Positions 1-12,320 of a DNA stretch of 64,000 nt are shown here, in pieces (the first letter of the stretch is position 1; every line of letters starts with the position of its first letter). Location: assembly GCA_000711775.1 (NCBI GenBank), contig ARYC01003907.1, positions 1 to 64,000 of the forward strand. The letters are read 5' to 3'. A model generated the notes under the pieces. The model was not told the DNA's origin, did not search any database, and saw nothing but the letters and a program-made list of their open reading frames with translations. Source of the stretch: Oxytricha trifallax. Lineage: Eukaryota > Ciliophora > Spirotrichea > Sporadotrichida > Oxytrichidae. The position numbers were made by a program, and so were the translations under genes.

Positions 1-1468
1 TTGAATAACAATTCAGTTGTTAAATAGAAATGCAGAGCTAAGAAATTGAATTCGAAGTTCCAATAAAAATGGTTGAAGAGGAGGAAGAGAAAAAAGAAAT
101 TAAAGCATAACATTTATGTGAAGAATGTGAGAAGAACTTCACTTATAAATCTGCTCTTAAACGTCATATCTTAGAGTAGCATTCTAACAAGCCAAAGCTC
201 TATCTTAAGCATGATAAGATAGATGGAAAATACTTTTGCCCTTATTGCAATAAACAATATAACCATTCAAGGGATTTAAAAGTTCACCTATGAAACCATC
301 ATGGCAAGAAGTTTGAAGTCATAGATCCTGAGACTGGTGAGGTCTTCCTTCAAAAAAGAAAGCCAAGAGACCCTTTAGAATCCTTGGAACAAAGAGTTGA
401 GAAAGAAAATAAGCTTATTAAAGCAGTTAGAAACCTCCCAGCTTCTGAGATAGTGAAAATCACTCTGAAGATATAAGCACTAAAGCTTCCAATTTTAAAT
501 GTAATTGACCTTAAAGAATGTAAGGAAATATATCTTATACTTGAGGACATGTTTGAGAAAAAGGTCATAACTGATAAGCAGTTCGCATACAAGATTTATC
601 CATTCAACTACTTTAAATGGCGATGACAAGTATCAAATGGAATTTGTCAATGAGTACTAAGCTCTTACTAAAGCAAGGGATAGACAGTGCAGATTTATAA
701 TTAAGCTCGATGCAATAATCCTTGCTCAAGATCATGTTGCTTTTCGCCTCCCTCTATAATAAATGACTTTAAGATACTACATTTAAGATTAAAGAGTTCC
801 AAAGTAGCTACCTCTTATTCTTACAAATGTTTGCAAAGGCATAGAAGAGCTGACACTTTAGGGTATTTTCATAGAGACTTGAAGCCTGAGAATAATATGC
901 TTGAATTTTCACCTCTCAGAGTAGTAATAATTGATTTCAATAGATCATAAAGAGTTGAAGCTTCAGGACTTGGCAACAATTATGGTACTCCTGGATACTT
1001 TCCAGAAAGGGAGGACTGGAGAGATGGTGATATTAAGTGGGATGTATGGGCTCTAGCAGCAATTATTGCTGAATGCGATCTGCAAAGAAATGATTACTAT
1101 AGCTGTAAGAGAGAGAAAGATTCAAAGCAGAGAATACATCAATATCTAGACTAGAATAAGATAAAAGGTAAAATGAAAGATATGGCTGAGCAGATTATCT
1201 TAAGACCAAACCACAGAGCAGAGCAAACAATAGACTAAATGATCAATTGGATAGGAGATATCAAATTTAGAAAATTAGCACATGATGCCAAGGTATAGTT
1301 TGAGTGAATAGTAAAAATAAAACTCCTCTAATACACACTACTAAACATTACATTTAAACATTAAACCCCTACATAAACCCTATTAAAACCCTAATAAAGT
1401 ATGCACTAATAGTCTACTTTTATCAATCAAAAACTCAATCAAACTACTGAAAGGGTTTTGGGGTTTTG
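1..1468 (+). mobile_element. TBE-A, right part of a telomere-bearing element
   Basis: The right end of a TBE DNA transposon; the left part lies outside the window. It holds the zinc-finger/kinase gene and ends at 1453-1468 with GGGTTTTGGGGTTTTG, the G4T4 telomere-like terminus of the family, followed by AAT, which fits the known ANT target. The last ~100 bp are nearly the same as both inverted ends of TBE-D (22014-26108), so A and D belong to one subfamily. The end type of TBE-B and TBE-C is different. Confidence in the family is high; the element is certainly incomplete here. Confidence 0.9.
30..1307 (+). pseudogene. TBE zinc finger + protein kinase protein (57-kDa type)
   Basis: Third gene of the TBE element. 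With TAA/TAG as Gln the start is MQSQEIEFEVPIKM, followed by two C2H2-type fingers (first CEECEKNF...KRH, second CPYCNKQY...LKVH) and a kinase domain. The catalytic loop HRDLKPENN, a DFG-site reading IIDFN, and GTPGYFPE in the activation segment are visible. It ends ...KVQFE then TGA. There is an in-frame TGA at 291 within the second finger, and frame changes near 613-620 (after KIYPFNYF) and about 850, just before the catalytic loop. The product is therefore broken as read, unless these are assembly errors. The kinase substrate is unknown; a role in element biology is inferred only from linkage. Confidence 0.85.
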
Positions 1469-1471
1469 AAT

Positions 1472-4140
1472 GTTATATTCATAAATGAATTGAATTGATA
1501 ATTATAATTTTACAATTTTAATATTCAATAATATAGATCCAATTTCTAATTTATTTAACAAATGATAATTATACTTAATGCAAATTATTTAAAATTCAAT
1601 AAAAATGGGAATAAAATTATAAATATACTTTATAAATAAACATGATTATCTAAAAATTATTTTTTTAATCTTAAGTTTATAATTTAGATTTCATATAAAT
1701 CGCGATTCTGTATTCCACCCAAAATTTTATAGTTAAATTTCTAATATTAAAAATGTTCTAATTTTTAATTTATTTAATTATTCATGATCATAAAAGTATA
1801 TTAGATGTTATACTATTTACTTTATTTTTTTATATATCTGAATTCTTTAACTAAAATAATGTTCGTTCTTTAATAATTTTTCTCAGTCTCTCATAATAGA
1901 TTTCAATTATGAAAAAAATAAAGAACAGATAATAAAAATGCAAAATAGAAATATATAATCTAAAATTTATTAGACGAAATGGAATGCAATTAGTAGAACA
2001 GCTTGTCATAAAGACAAACCAATCATTAATATAAATAAATAAAAAGTAATTCATAATCAAATTTAAGTCATTAGAAACTAGATTAGAATTTTTCATTAAA
2101 TTCTTTATCAACACTAAACAGATGCTACTATTTAAAAAATAATAATCATTTCAATAAAAAGCAGGCAGTTTTAACATTAAAACTCCTAATAGATTTTAAG
2201 CAATTAAAAAATAAAAATTTGAATCATAAAAACTTTTCAATTTAATGGCTTTTATAATGATATTGAAGAAGACATGCATTTATTTAGATTCCTTTACAAA
2301 ATGCATTTTTTAAAGCCATGGTTTTTATAGAATACAATACTTGTTTTTTTCTTGCATAAATTTTTGTTAGTGTAACTGCTCGAGCAACATTTTTTTTTAT
2401 TGTTTCTATTTAAATTGTTAATTTATTTCATCTTGATAATCAATTCTCTTATTTTTTCATATATCAATATAAAATTAATATTAATATCTCTCATTTCTAA
2501 AATGATATATGCATAGAAAAAATTATTTGATAAACAGATTAAATTTATAAATTCAATCATCTTAGTCCTAATATTTGATTGTTGAAAGAATTTTGAAGAC
2601 CAAAATTTAAATTAATTGCAATAAATCTAGTTTGTAGAAAATTTTCAATTAATAATTATTTTTATTTTGGAAAGTTAATTAACCAATTCATTACAATAAT
2701 TTTTACTTTAGAATACTCTAATGATATTTAACTGAATAAGTACTATATTTTTCTTTATATTTTAATTCATTCAAATCAAAACTTTGAAAGAAACATTAAA
2801 TTATTTTTTTTGTTATGATAATAATATTGTCTGCAAATGGAAGCATTTGTATTATTCGCCAGCTAATTCATGCCACATAAAAAGCTTTCATTTATTATTC
2901 AAAAATATTATTTATTATAGAATAATTTATCAATAAATTATTAATTACTAAATTATAAGAACTTTTATCCTTTGGAATAAATAATATTTTGTTCTCTATA
3001 TTGATAAATTCCTTTATGCACCATACATATTTAAATCAAATTTTAATCTTTAAATTCTAACTTATAACTTATTTATTTTCATTTTTGGTACAGTAATTAT
3101 TGATAATTTCATATTGTAAATGAATTTAAATAATTCAATCTGATTTAATTCCATTGTGTATTTACATTGTCATATTATGTAAAATGGCAAGTTAATAAAT
3201 ATCAATAACTTACTTTTATTTTTTCTTTGAAAAGCGTGATAGACTATTATTTCTATAAATTTAACATTTATTAGTTGAGAGATTCTTTAAATATTAGACT
3301 TTTGGAAATACACTGTTTATATTAAGAATGGGAGTAGGATCATCAAAAAATTATTTTTTTATTATGCTCTAAAATAAAATCTTAATTTTTATTGACTTTT
3401 ATACTTAATTTTCTATTCGAATAACTAAAATAAAAGTTATGTTTTATTCATTGTTTTTAAATGCATCAAGAAATAGCGGATAATTTCAGGTTTTTTTATG
3501 TTATTTTATGAATATTTTTTCACTCTAAATATTATATTATAAATTTATATTATTAACAACACAAAAAAATTCAATTTATTGTCAATTTAAATTTAATATT
3601 CACTCAATGTATCATAAATATAAATTTTCTGTTTTTTCATATCATATTTAATTAAATTAAAAATAAATTTTTGATAAATTTATTTTTGTAAATTTTAATA
3701 ATTTACAACTTTATAATTTAGTCAAGTATTTTTAAGATTAAACGTTATAGGAAAAAATTATAATATCATTTATGAAATATTAAAAATAATTAATAGATGA
3801 TATTATTATTACTATATGATAAATGATTGGATATTTAGTTTTATAGTAAAGAAGCTTTTATTTACATTCAAGAGTATTCTTGCTTAAAAGCTATTCTAAT
3901 TAATAAATGTTAAAATATAAATATCTACGAATAAATTATTATAATATTTCACATTTTGAATTTATAATAAATATTTTTTTATTATATCTACTTAAACCAA
4001 AATATTTTTAATAAAATGAAATGAAATTATTATAATATGAGTAAATTATAATTTGTCACAATTAAAGGTTATATTAGGCAATAACATTAGATTTATCAAA
4101 ATATAGAATAATAATGCGCGATGATTAAATAAAAATGACA
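1472..4140. other. AT-rich stretch, no gene seen
   Basis: Very AT-rich sequence with frequent TGA and no recognisable protein, RNA or terminal repeat. It resembles bulk germline-limited spacer. A 87-codon open frame on the minus strand near 1851-2114 looks like chance. Confidence 0.6.
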
Positions 4141-4149
4141 TTTGAATTT

Positions 4150-6480
4150 TAATACTTAAAATATTGACACATCATCTTGCTATTCTCCGCATATTATTTC
4201 TGATTTATTTTTAATGCATTCTGCTATTGATCTTAGCCTCTCTTACCTCTTCTTCCACATTATGTTCCTTCTGAATGTTCTAGCAGTGTTGGTTGACGAA
4301 AGTTTCAATATCTACTCGGGGTTATGTTAGGCACTCTTGACAGTAGTGGTTCTGATCTTTTGCTGAATATGAAGTTTTAAAGATCGTTCAGATTATTGCT
4401 GTCGCTTACGTTTAAATTTCCCTTATCTCACATACTCCTGGTTAATTCTGTTTACCACTTCGCTTAGACTAGTTACTCCCATCTGTTATCTTTGTTTATA
4501 TGACCTTCTAACTTTACTCTCATTTCCACTTATTTCTATATTAATGAGCTTTTCTTTTCCAGATTTTTCTCTATTCTCTTCTTCTTCCTTGATTATGAAA
4601 CCAGATTTCTAAATATTATTAATTTAAAACAAAACTTCATGTTGAGCATTAGATTGTATCTTTGCATAATAATTAATTTAATGCAAATTTAAAAATATTA
4701 CCTTCTAATTTCAAGTACAAGAGATTTACTATAAGTGTATAGCTCTAACCCCAAAATTCTTTTGAATCTTAAGCTTAATTTAATTTTATCTTTTAGCCAC
4801 CTTAACAAATTGAAACACAGTTCAACTATCCTAGTAGCTATGTTATTTAGTTATTTTTTATAAATATTTGTGATATTATTGTGCTCCATAATTTTACTCA
4901 TGTATAAAATAAAACTCATTAGTTAAATAAGAACGAAGGTTTGGAGATTAGGACAATTAAATTATTATTAACAGAAATCAGAATTAATTATGCTAAAAAC
5001 AAATTTAAATACTCTTAATAGATAATTTTATATAGACAATTAATATAACTTCTAGTATTAATTATAAAACATAATATTATTAATTTCCGAAATAAAAAAA
5101 ACTATTAAATAATTGTTCTTATCTACCAATATTTATTCTTAATTGTCTTATACTGTTTTATTTCCAATTGATTATAATTTTTATTTAATTTTCAAAACTA
5201 GTCAGTAGGGCATTCTACTTGTAAGATAAATATGGCTTTTTCCTTCATGCTTGTTAGGTAGCACGATGGAATAACTATACAATCAGTTTCTTATTTGTCT
5301 TTCAAAAAACTAGAGTTCTCAAGTTTTCAGTCAATAGAACCTATTAATCTTTTAGTTTTTCTCATCCATGACACGCACGAATTTAAAATTAGGGAATTCT
5401 ATTTTTTATGTTAATTCCAACTATTCCACTAACTTCAAGAAGATCTCCATAAATATTTTTTAATTTGACGACCACTAGCCAAATAAAAATTTGCAATTCT
5501 TCGCTGATGTCTTCCCCGTATCTTATTTTTTCTTATCACAAATCTGACTCTAATGCTCCTCTCCACTATACCTTCTTTCTCTAATCATACTTTGCGTTTA
5601 ATAGTCTCTCTGCTATTATTCATATTCTAGGGCAGCAAGCCATGAAACCATCCTTTTTAGTTAGGATTATTTAATTGAAAGCTTGGCATGTCACTTTTGA
5701 TAAATCAATAACGTTCTTGGCGATCATTTAATTTATCTGCATTCCCCTAGTTTCAATATAAAAATCTGCCTATGAATAATCATTAATTTTGTAACTGGAT
5801 CACTTCCTTACTGATATTAATTAAAAATAATTTGGAAAAATTATTATAGAAGAAATTATATTATAATAAATAAGAATATTTTGATTCTAATTAAAAATGA
5901 AAAAGTATAAGAAAGATTTAATACTCCTTAACTTCATTATCAATATCTTTAGTTAGTTAGTTAGTTTTAACATTGAAATTAATTCTGGAGACACGAAATC
6001 AATCCAGTAAGATAATTATCAATATCTTTAAAGTCTTCAAACTCCTCTTTATGTGAAGTGTTACAAAGCGATTGACGAGAAACACCTGTCATCTTATCAT
6101 GTTGGATCACATAAAAATAAAATTTAAAGTTATAATTTTTAAACCTACATTTGATATGAGTACTGTACCTCCACCCACGTATGATCTATAAAAAACTATA
6201 TAATATATCAAATTTTAAATTTATTTAATTTCTTATTTTAAATTAATGATTATATTTCTTGTCTAAAATTTGCTTTTGACTTCCATTTAGTTTAAAGTAA
6301 CTTTGATCGAGATATCCTTTCGAATACCCAGTGCTTTTTGGTACTTCCTTCTGTATCTATAATTCTTCATTTTCAATTGTACTGCTTCTAGAACTACTAC
6401 ACCTCAATTCATTTAGTCTATTGGCATGTGTTGCTTTTCTTGACTAATTTCATTCCAATTTCGCAATTATATTTCAATGA
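4150..6480 (-). pseudogene. Decayed coding region, possible calpain-type C-terminal domain
   Basis: The reverse strand holds islands of higher GC that read as protein in the Gln code. Around 6260-6430 a charged stretch includes STGYSKGYLDQSYFKLNG; 5990-6110 reads HDKMTGVSRQSLCN and DFKDIDNYLTG; 5210-5350 reads ETDCIVIPSCYLTSMKEK then AIFILQVECPTD; 4180-4620 is very basic (KQRQQMGVTSLSEVVNRI). The 5210-5350 piece resembles the end of calpain domain III (usual pattern: IVPST-x2-x-P-x3-G-x-F-x-LRV). The catalytic domain was not recognised. Frames change several times and TGAs occur, so this is a relic or a split gene. Calpain identity is a guess from one motif. Confidence 0.35.
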
Positions 6481-6905
6481 ATTTGGTTGCATCCTAAGAT
6501 CCAATTTTCAAAATATTATTTAATACAAATCATTTTATTTATTACTCAGGTTTATTCTAGAATTGATATTCAAACTTGTAGAAATCACCTAGGATTATTT
6601 TCATCAAACTATAAACCCTTTTACTTGACAAACCCCAAAACCCAAATTATAACTTCACTGATTAATAACAGCATTTGTGTATCGAATTATCTTATCCTAC
6701 TGTCTAGCTAGAACATGTTCCTGATACTATCATTTTAGGTGTTACTTTTATCATCTCAATTAATCTGTTTTACCTTATTATTTATCAATACCTAGTAAAA
6801 TCAAAAGCTGATCTAATTATATTGCAGTTTTTTTAAGATGAAAGTTTTGAAGAAAAAAATGTATGTATGTATCAATGCCATAGTTTAATATAGTTCCACC
6901 CTCAC

Positions 6906-6920
6906 TTAACTGATACCTAT
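6906..6920 (+). repeat. 15-bp target duplication, left copy
   Basis: TTAACTGATACCTAT here is repeated exactly at 7616-7630, bracketing the GC-rich insert. Confidence 0.9.
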
Positions 6921-7615
6921 GAGTAATGAGTAATCTCAAATTAAATTAACATGTCACTGTTTAATACTAAAATCAAACCATCAATCTTAGTCGTGACGTA
7001 GACGTATCTGAAGTGAGTTGACGTGGCAATCAATGACGTGGCAAGTCGTGAACTAGAAAACTCCGAAAAACCACCTCGCCCCCCATTCCACATCTCCCTA
7101 AACCGAGATGTAAAATCAGAGATAAGAGCCTAGCGAACTAGGAGTATCCCCCACAGAGCTCGTAGAGATCTGCTTCCTGTAAACAATTAAAGGGGAGTCT
7201 GGAGAAAACGCTTAACAGGTTCCACCGCTGCTGAGATAGTAGTCTCTGTCCTTTCGCTGTGGTAGCCTCATTAACCCGACCTGGTGTGGGAGAAAAATCA
7301 TTATCGTTGGCTTCTATGGTTCTCATCGTCTCACTTTTGAAGGTTGAGCACCACCTTCATCCAGCTCCCTATTACCTAGGAAACTGAACTCACGCCAGGA
7401 AGCTCATCTAATGCAGAGAAATCCTTAGCATGCAGACGACTCGAGGAGTCTAGGATCTGACAAATTGAACCCCGCCGACTAGCCCTAATGCGGTGAACCC
7501 AGCAACCCCCTGCCTACCCTCAGCAGGCCTTAGTGTAGTAGAAAGCTCTATTAGAAAGTCTCCAGCCTCGGGCCCCTGTGGGTCACCCTATCCTTATAAC
7601 TTTCTAATTTAATAA
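6921..7615 (-). mobile_element. GC-rich retroposon-like insert (SINE or truncated LINE)
   Basis: About 695 bp of around 50% GC sits in 20-25% GC surroundings and is bracketed by an exact 15-bp duplication. The left border has a short tandem GAGTAAT repeat (ATTACTC read on the minus strand), like the simple-repeat tail of a LINE or SINE, so the element probably reads on the minus strand with its 3' end at left. One minus-strand open frame (7326 down to about 7036) begins MRTIEANDNDFSPTPGRV. No reverse transcriptase motif is present, and no convincing pol III A/B boxes (GGGTTCACCGC and GGGTTCAATTTG are only loosely box-B-like). Retroposition is inferred from the duplications and tail. Confidence 0.6.
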
Positions 7616-7630
7616 TTAACTGATACCTAT
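7616..7630 (+). repeat. 15-bp target duplication, right copy
   Basis: Exact second copy of TTAACTGATACCTAT, seen at 6906-6920. Confidence 0.9.
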
Positions 7631-7639
7631 CATTGTATT

Positions 7640-8560
7640 AATATTATTTTTTGTCACAAATAACTTCCTTCTCTTTTGCATGATTTTCCTGTTTTGTTTT
7701 ATTATTTTTATTTTGAAATGTCTTTTGAGGCCTTGCTATCTATTTGAGTTTCATCTTCTAGATTTCACCAATCTTAAAAAATTATGGTTCTACCAACGAA
7801 GTATAATTGTAGATTGATAGAAATCTTATTTGAGATATCATAATTGCTTATATTTCTGTCAGAGGGCTTGATTTAGTTAGACTTGTAAAATTCAATTTTT
7901 TCAAATGTTTCGTTTAGCATGGTTTTCAGAGGTAATTGAGTATTTAAGCATTTATTCATTCCAAATATTTTGCTCCGAGAACTTTACATATCGCCTAAAT
8001 TAGTACAAAGATGTTCTCAAATTTCTTCTCAACAATAACAAACACTTTTTTATATTGTTTTACATTGTGGAATATTTTCTATCCCCTATAGCTCTAGAGC
8101 ACTCTCATGAATTGTTCAGGATCGCTGATCTTTTTATGAATGAAAACAATTATGTTTAAAAATATAGCTCGTCTTATCAGGCAAAGGAAATCGTCTACCT
8201 CTGAGCGCTACATCTTATTTTAGTTTAGTCCTAGCTCTCTGATTATAATTAGTGATTTATACATAGATTAAATTAATTTTGACAGCAGTAGAGTCGCTAT
8301 TCTAACTTGATCTTATTCTTAGTATTCGTCCTTCATATTTTTTCTTTAATTTTACTAGGAAGTACGTTTCGCTTTTACCAATCTTCCTTCTTGAATTTTT
8401 TGTGTTTTAACAGTCTCATAAAATTGATATGAGTGCTATTTTTTGTTGAATCTATTCTAGTATTCATCTTTACAACTATTCACCCTTACTTTCTAGAGTT
8501 TTGTTAATGATGAAATTCCCAACATTTCTACTTTAATGTGAATTAATTTATATTCACCTG
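7640..8560 (-). pseudogene. Decayed coding region, unknown product
   Basis: On the minus strand two islands read as protein: about 8150-8330 (LKQDVALRGRRFPLPDKTSY) and about 7700-7960 (MNKCLNTQLPLKTMLNETF, then ISNKISINLQLYFVGRT). TGAs and frame changes separate them. It may be the upstream part of the relic at 4150-6480, split by the GC-rich insert. It may also be a remnant of an E1-type element, since E2 lies next door. Nothing is recognised by family. Confidence 0.3.
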
Positions 8561-9027
8561 ATGATTGTTACTTCTGGATAAGATTCACATGGGCCTTTAC
8601 TAAGAAAATTAAAGTCAAAATCTCAACAAAATTTTGAATATATAAATTCTTAAAATATGACGAGTTATAATAAGTCATTCTTTAAATATTATTATAATTA
8701 TTTTTATTAATTTTGTTTGAATTATATTTTATTATATTTAAAATGGGTTTAATTGATAAATTTTATATATTTTTTCTGGTAGAACTATTTCTAATTTTAT
8801 TCATATTTTAATATTTGTTTATCAATAATTTTTATTTGAAATTTTGATTAAAAATAAAACTGTTTGATATCTAAATTAATGCATTCAATCGTATGTTTTT
8901 AGATAATTAATTTATATTTTAAAAATTTTATACTTAGATCAGATGTTTAAAAGATTTTAAAATAAAGTGAAAGAGAAAATTAAAAATAACATTTATTACT
9001 AAAACCATTTTAAGTGAGAGTCTTTAA

Positions 9028-9990
9028 TCATAATTTACTTATTTGTTTTTTAATCGTCTGATAAGATGCTTTCGAGTTATCTGGTGTCTCTCGAGGATCA
9101 TTGGTCTTAATCTCTTTGGCAATTTTGATTTTTACTTCCTCATCGTAGTATTTTTAGTGCTTTGTGGAGTTTTATTGCATATGATACGTTTGAGGTGTGA
9201 TGCAAAAGTGTAGGGTACGAAAGGGTTCTCATCAAACAGCTTGATTGCGAAGCTTTTAGAGCGATTCAGGATTCATCGAATAATGTTCTAAACTATCTCC
9301 TCCACCCATCCCATTCTCTGTACTTGACTCCCCACAATCTACTCTTTCTATTGAAAGTCTTCTTGATCTTCTGTAATCTATGTCTTAAAGAGAGCAAGCT
9401 TAATTATAGAACATCTAAGCACAACCCAGGATTAAGCAGCATTTACTATTTTTCTTTCTTCAACAGGGACCTACGCTTATTATTGTGAATTTTAATTTTC
9501 TGAAGTTTGAAAACCAGCGCAGCTCCTCTTGTAAATTTCCAACTCGTGCTATCTCACAACCATTTAATGTAGCATATTACTTATCAGTGGCATGTCACTT
9601 CCTAGACTGTCATTACCTCTCATTCTTAAGATAATCTACAAATACTATTGTACAACCCCTACAAAGTAATTATTATTGAAAAACTTTATTGTACCATGTT
9701 CTTATAATCTGCATCATACATTTAAATCCGAAGGACACCAGGCTTGTCACTCTTTGTCAGGTCCCTTGAGATGCTTAAAATGACTTTCCTCTGATTTCTA
9801 GAAGATTTTCACACGCACTAATAAGAATCTACTTAAGCCGATTCCACAACGCTTATAAGGAATTCCACTGATTTTTAGAAGTTTTATTTTTTGGCACCCT
9901 GGCCACATATTGTGATTCCTAAGGCATCCTAAAACCACTCTCTGGCCAAAAGGCTAGGTTGAACTAACCTATACTTTGAAATATCTCTTG
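9028..9990 (-). pseudogene. E2 copy of the E1 terminal gene
   Basis: Minus-strand translation matches the E1 protein at 60993-61541 in several places: SWVVLR is shared, NPFVPYTFASHLKRI aligns with NPTIPYTLLTKVMRM, and EIKTNDPRETPDNSKASY aligns with EMVKNNDPRETPSESKNLY. Both end a few residues later. Function is unknown. Frame shifts and at least one TGA show decay. Conservation of this protein in two copies of different age supports it as a real gene of the family. Confidence 0.6.
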
Positions 9991-10029
9991 AATGTCGTTT
10001 GTTGTTTTCTATGATTAAGGTCTTAAAGT

Positions 10030-10360
10030 TTCATCTTCTAAAATCATCTCATTTTCTTTTTAAGTTGAATTGCTAAAACCAAGTCTTGTAGTTTAATTGG
10101 CAATCGTCTGATCTTCGTTGGTGTTCTCCTAAGCTTCTATATTAGTCTTCTTACTAGTCATTCACGGGAAGAGCTCCCTCAACATTGCCTTAAGTTCGAT
10201 TTGCTCCAATAGATAATGTTCATGTTTGTGCGTGTTTTCTGAGCCAAGGATGGCTTCAACTGATTCGTAGATCTATTCTGGTAACTTGCAATAGCTGAAT
10301 AAGATTTCGAGAAGACTCTTCAAGCGTTAATGGAAGACGGAGGCTGGTAGTGGTTAAATA
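10030..10360 (-). pseudogene. E2 copy of the start of the E1 first gene
   Basis: Reads VEAILGSENTHKHEHYLLEQ then LKAMLRELFP on the minus strand, aligning with VDGILGEENTRLHRFLVEEE and ARELFPP of the E1 gene starting at 53248. Only the N-terminal part remains before the sequence jumps to the terminal gene. Confidence 0.6.
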
Positions 10361-10550
10361 GCATGTGAATCTGATGCCAGTAGCGGAAGCAGTATAGAGT
10401 GTGATAACTTAACTGAAGAGGAGGACCGGCTTTTTTTTAACGATGACATCCTGTGGTCTTCAAGCAGCATCTTTAATTGAAGGGGAGGGAGAAATAAAAT
10501 TTAATTTAACTTAGATATATTTAATACATGGAATTTTTAATAAACTAATC

Positions 10551-10620
10551 AAGTTGCTTTTTATTTTTAAACCATCCCGCTGTAGTAGTAGTAGTATAGT
10601 GATTTATTAAAAAGCAACTT
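10551..10620. repeat. Hairpin with (TAG)n loop, E2 terminus
   Basis: AAGTTGCTTTTTA at 10551 pairs with TAAAAAGCAACTT ending at 10620. The loop contains GTAGTAGTAGTAGTA. It is the counterpart, in inverse orientation, of the longer (ACT)n hairpin at 52903-53003. Confidence 0.8.
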
Positions 10621-11029
10621 ACTAAAAGTTATAATAATAATGAGAATTAATAATAATTAAATTTTAATTTAGTCAATCTCCTATTCTAACAGCTATTTTT
10701 CTTTTATTAAAATTTATTCATTTTTTGTAAATTAATAAATGAGACTAAATGTTGAGTAAAACAAGAAGTATTTCTAATTTTAATAAAATATTATAAAGGA
10801 AAATTTAAAAAGTTCAACATAAAATAATGGGTTAAAGTAGAGGATTACTATAGGTTTTAATATTTCAATATGCTACTAATTAAAATTATAAATACAGATA
10901 AACATTAAATCTATTATTTAAAAAAAATTAAATATAACACTAGCATAAATAATATATAAATTTATATATCGTTGTTTTTAAAGTTTTAATATAGACTTTT
11001 TTATGCTATTTTTACTGAATCTTCCTTCT

Positions 11030-12320
11030 TTAATGTGTTACACAATTGGGGCATGGACTAGCACTCAGTAATTTCTGAAAAATTGCTTAAAAAATATTTT
11101 CTGACTATAATGATATTTTTCAGTTAAATCCATTTGGATCATTCCTTTATTAAAGTGGAATTCCTTTAAATTTATTTTACGTCTTATTCATTACCAAGTT
11201 CTCTTTTCTTTTTCAATCTGTCGTGAATATATTGTTTTCTGTCCAGCCTATTAATTTTTATTCCTGTTGTCTTTAAAAACAAAGAATTTATAGAACTCCA
11301 AGATTTGGTTTTTAGGATTCCCCTATTTCCACTCTTTCTCATAATTTCTTGTTATTACTCTACCTCTTTATGTTTTCTTTTGACTTTTGGTTAGTGTTTT
11401 CTCAAGGAAAAATCCTTTTTTTTTTCATTTCTCTTCAATCAATGTTCTAAGTCTCTGTTTGCTTCTTTCTAAGGCATCTTGGTGTCTTAAGAAGTATTAT
11501 GAAGAAAGAAAAATATCGTTTACTTTGTTTGAGTATCTACTATGGTCGTCACTGTAAGTACTAGTTTTACCCTTTAGAAGTTTCTTTCCAATTATTTTTC
11601 AATTTATTTCTGAGTTGGCTAGTCTTATCTCTTTAGCTTTAACTCTTCTCTCCTTTAAGAATGACTTAGATCATTATTTTATAATATTAATATTCATAAC
11701 ATGTTTTCTCTATCTAATAACTACAAATCCTTCTCATTGAACCTATTCTTAAGTAAGTATCACTTATAAAAGTTTATTATCTATTAATCATATTTGATTA
11801 GGTTCCCCGCTTCTTGTATCTACGCTATTGAATATTTAAGTACAGTTAATTTCTTTCGTGTGAATCCTTCTCCTTCTGGAATGTAATTATTTTGGTCTTC
11901 CTTTAATATTTTGTTTAAATTTTTTAAGTTAATGTGAAGTTTATCAATACTATTATCTACTGATTCTGAAATTTTTGTTTCAAAAATTTAATCATAATTA
12001 TCAAAATATAATGAGTCTTCTTCACTTCTTCCTTTCCAATATGGTAAATGGTGTATACTCTAAATATATGTAATGAAAACCCCCTGCGTTAAATATTGTC
12101 CAAACATTATATTAATTCATTGTTTTTATCGTTTTCATCTTGAATCTACAATTGTTAATCATTCATATCACCTTAATTTCTTGTCAATTAGAAAATGCAA
12201 TGCATTATTAGTATTTACCTCAATTATTCTCTGTTATCTCGTTTCAATGAGTTTAATAGAGTCTGGACATTCTCTTTCAATCTCTCTCAAAAGTTCATCC
12301 TTATTTAATTTTGAATTTAT
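11030..12320 (-). pseudogene. Decayed long coding region, unknown product
   Basis: The minus strand stays protein-like over about 1.3 kb, mostly in two frames. Pieces include LLREIERECPDSIKLIETR, then HHLPYWKGRSEEDSLYFDNY, KDNRNKNQQAGQKTIYSRQI and KEFHFNKGMIQMDLTEKYHY. It is rich in Lys, Glu and Gln. In-frame TGAs occur in a cluster near 12130-12190 and singly further on. Some could be TAA(Gln)-to-TGA transitions. No family is recognised. It lies between E2 and TBE-B and may be a host gene relic, a macronuclear-destined locus with short interruptions, or part of an unidentified element. Confidence 0.4.

Larger units (their letters stand above)
8960..10620 (-). mobile_element. E2, internally deleted relative of element E1
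   Basis: On the minus strand, from 10620 leftward, this copy has the same triplet-repeat hairpin end as E1 (compare 52903-53003). It then carries the start of the E1 first gene and then directly the last E1 gene, whose stop is at 9028-9030. The 22-kDa-type gene, transposase, chromodomain and peptidase-like genes are all absent. The sequence after the last stop shares a TTTAAACATCT stretch with the region after E1's last gene, so this is close to the true right end of the family. It is best read as a non-autonomous deletion derivative. Confidence 0.65.

Noticed and set aside
1320-1468. C4A4/G4T4 blocks as true telomeres
   Set aside because: They sit at inverted transposon ends with target duplications inside continuous DNA.
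7138-7326. GC-rich block as rRNA or bacterial contamination
   Set aside because: No rRNA motif recognised, and exact 15-bp duplications on both sides show that it is an integrated insert.
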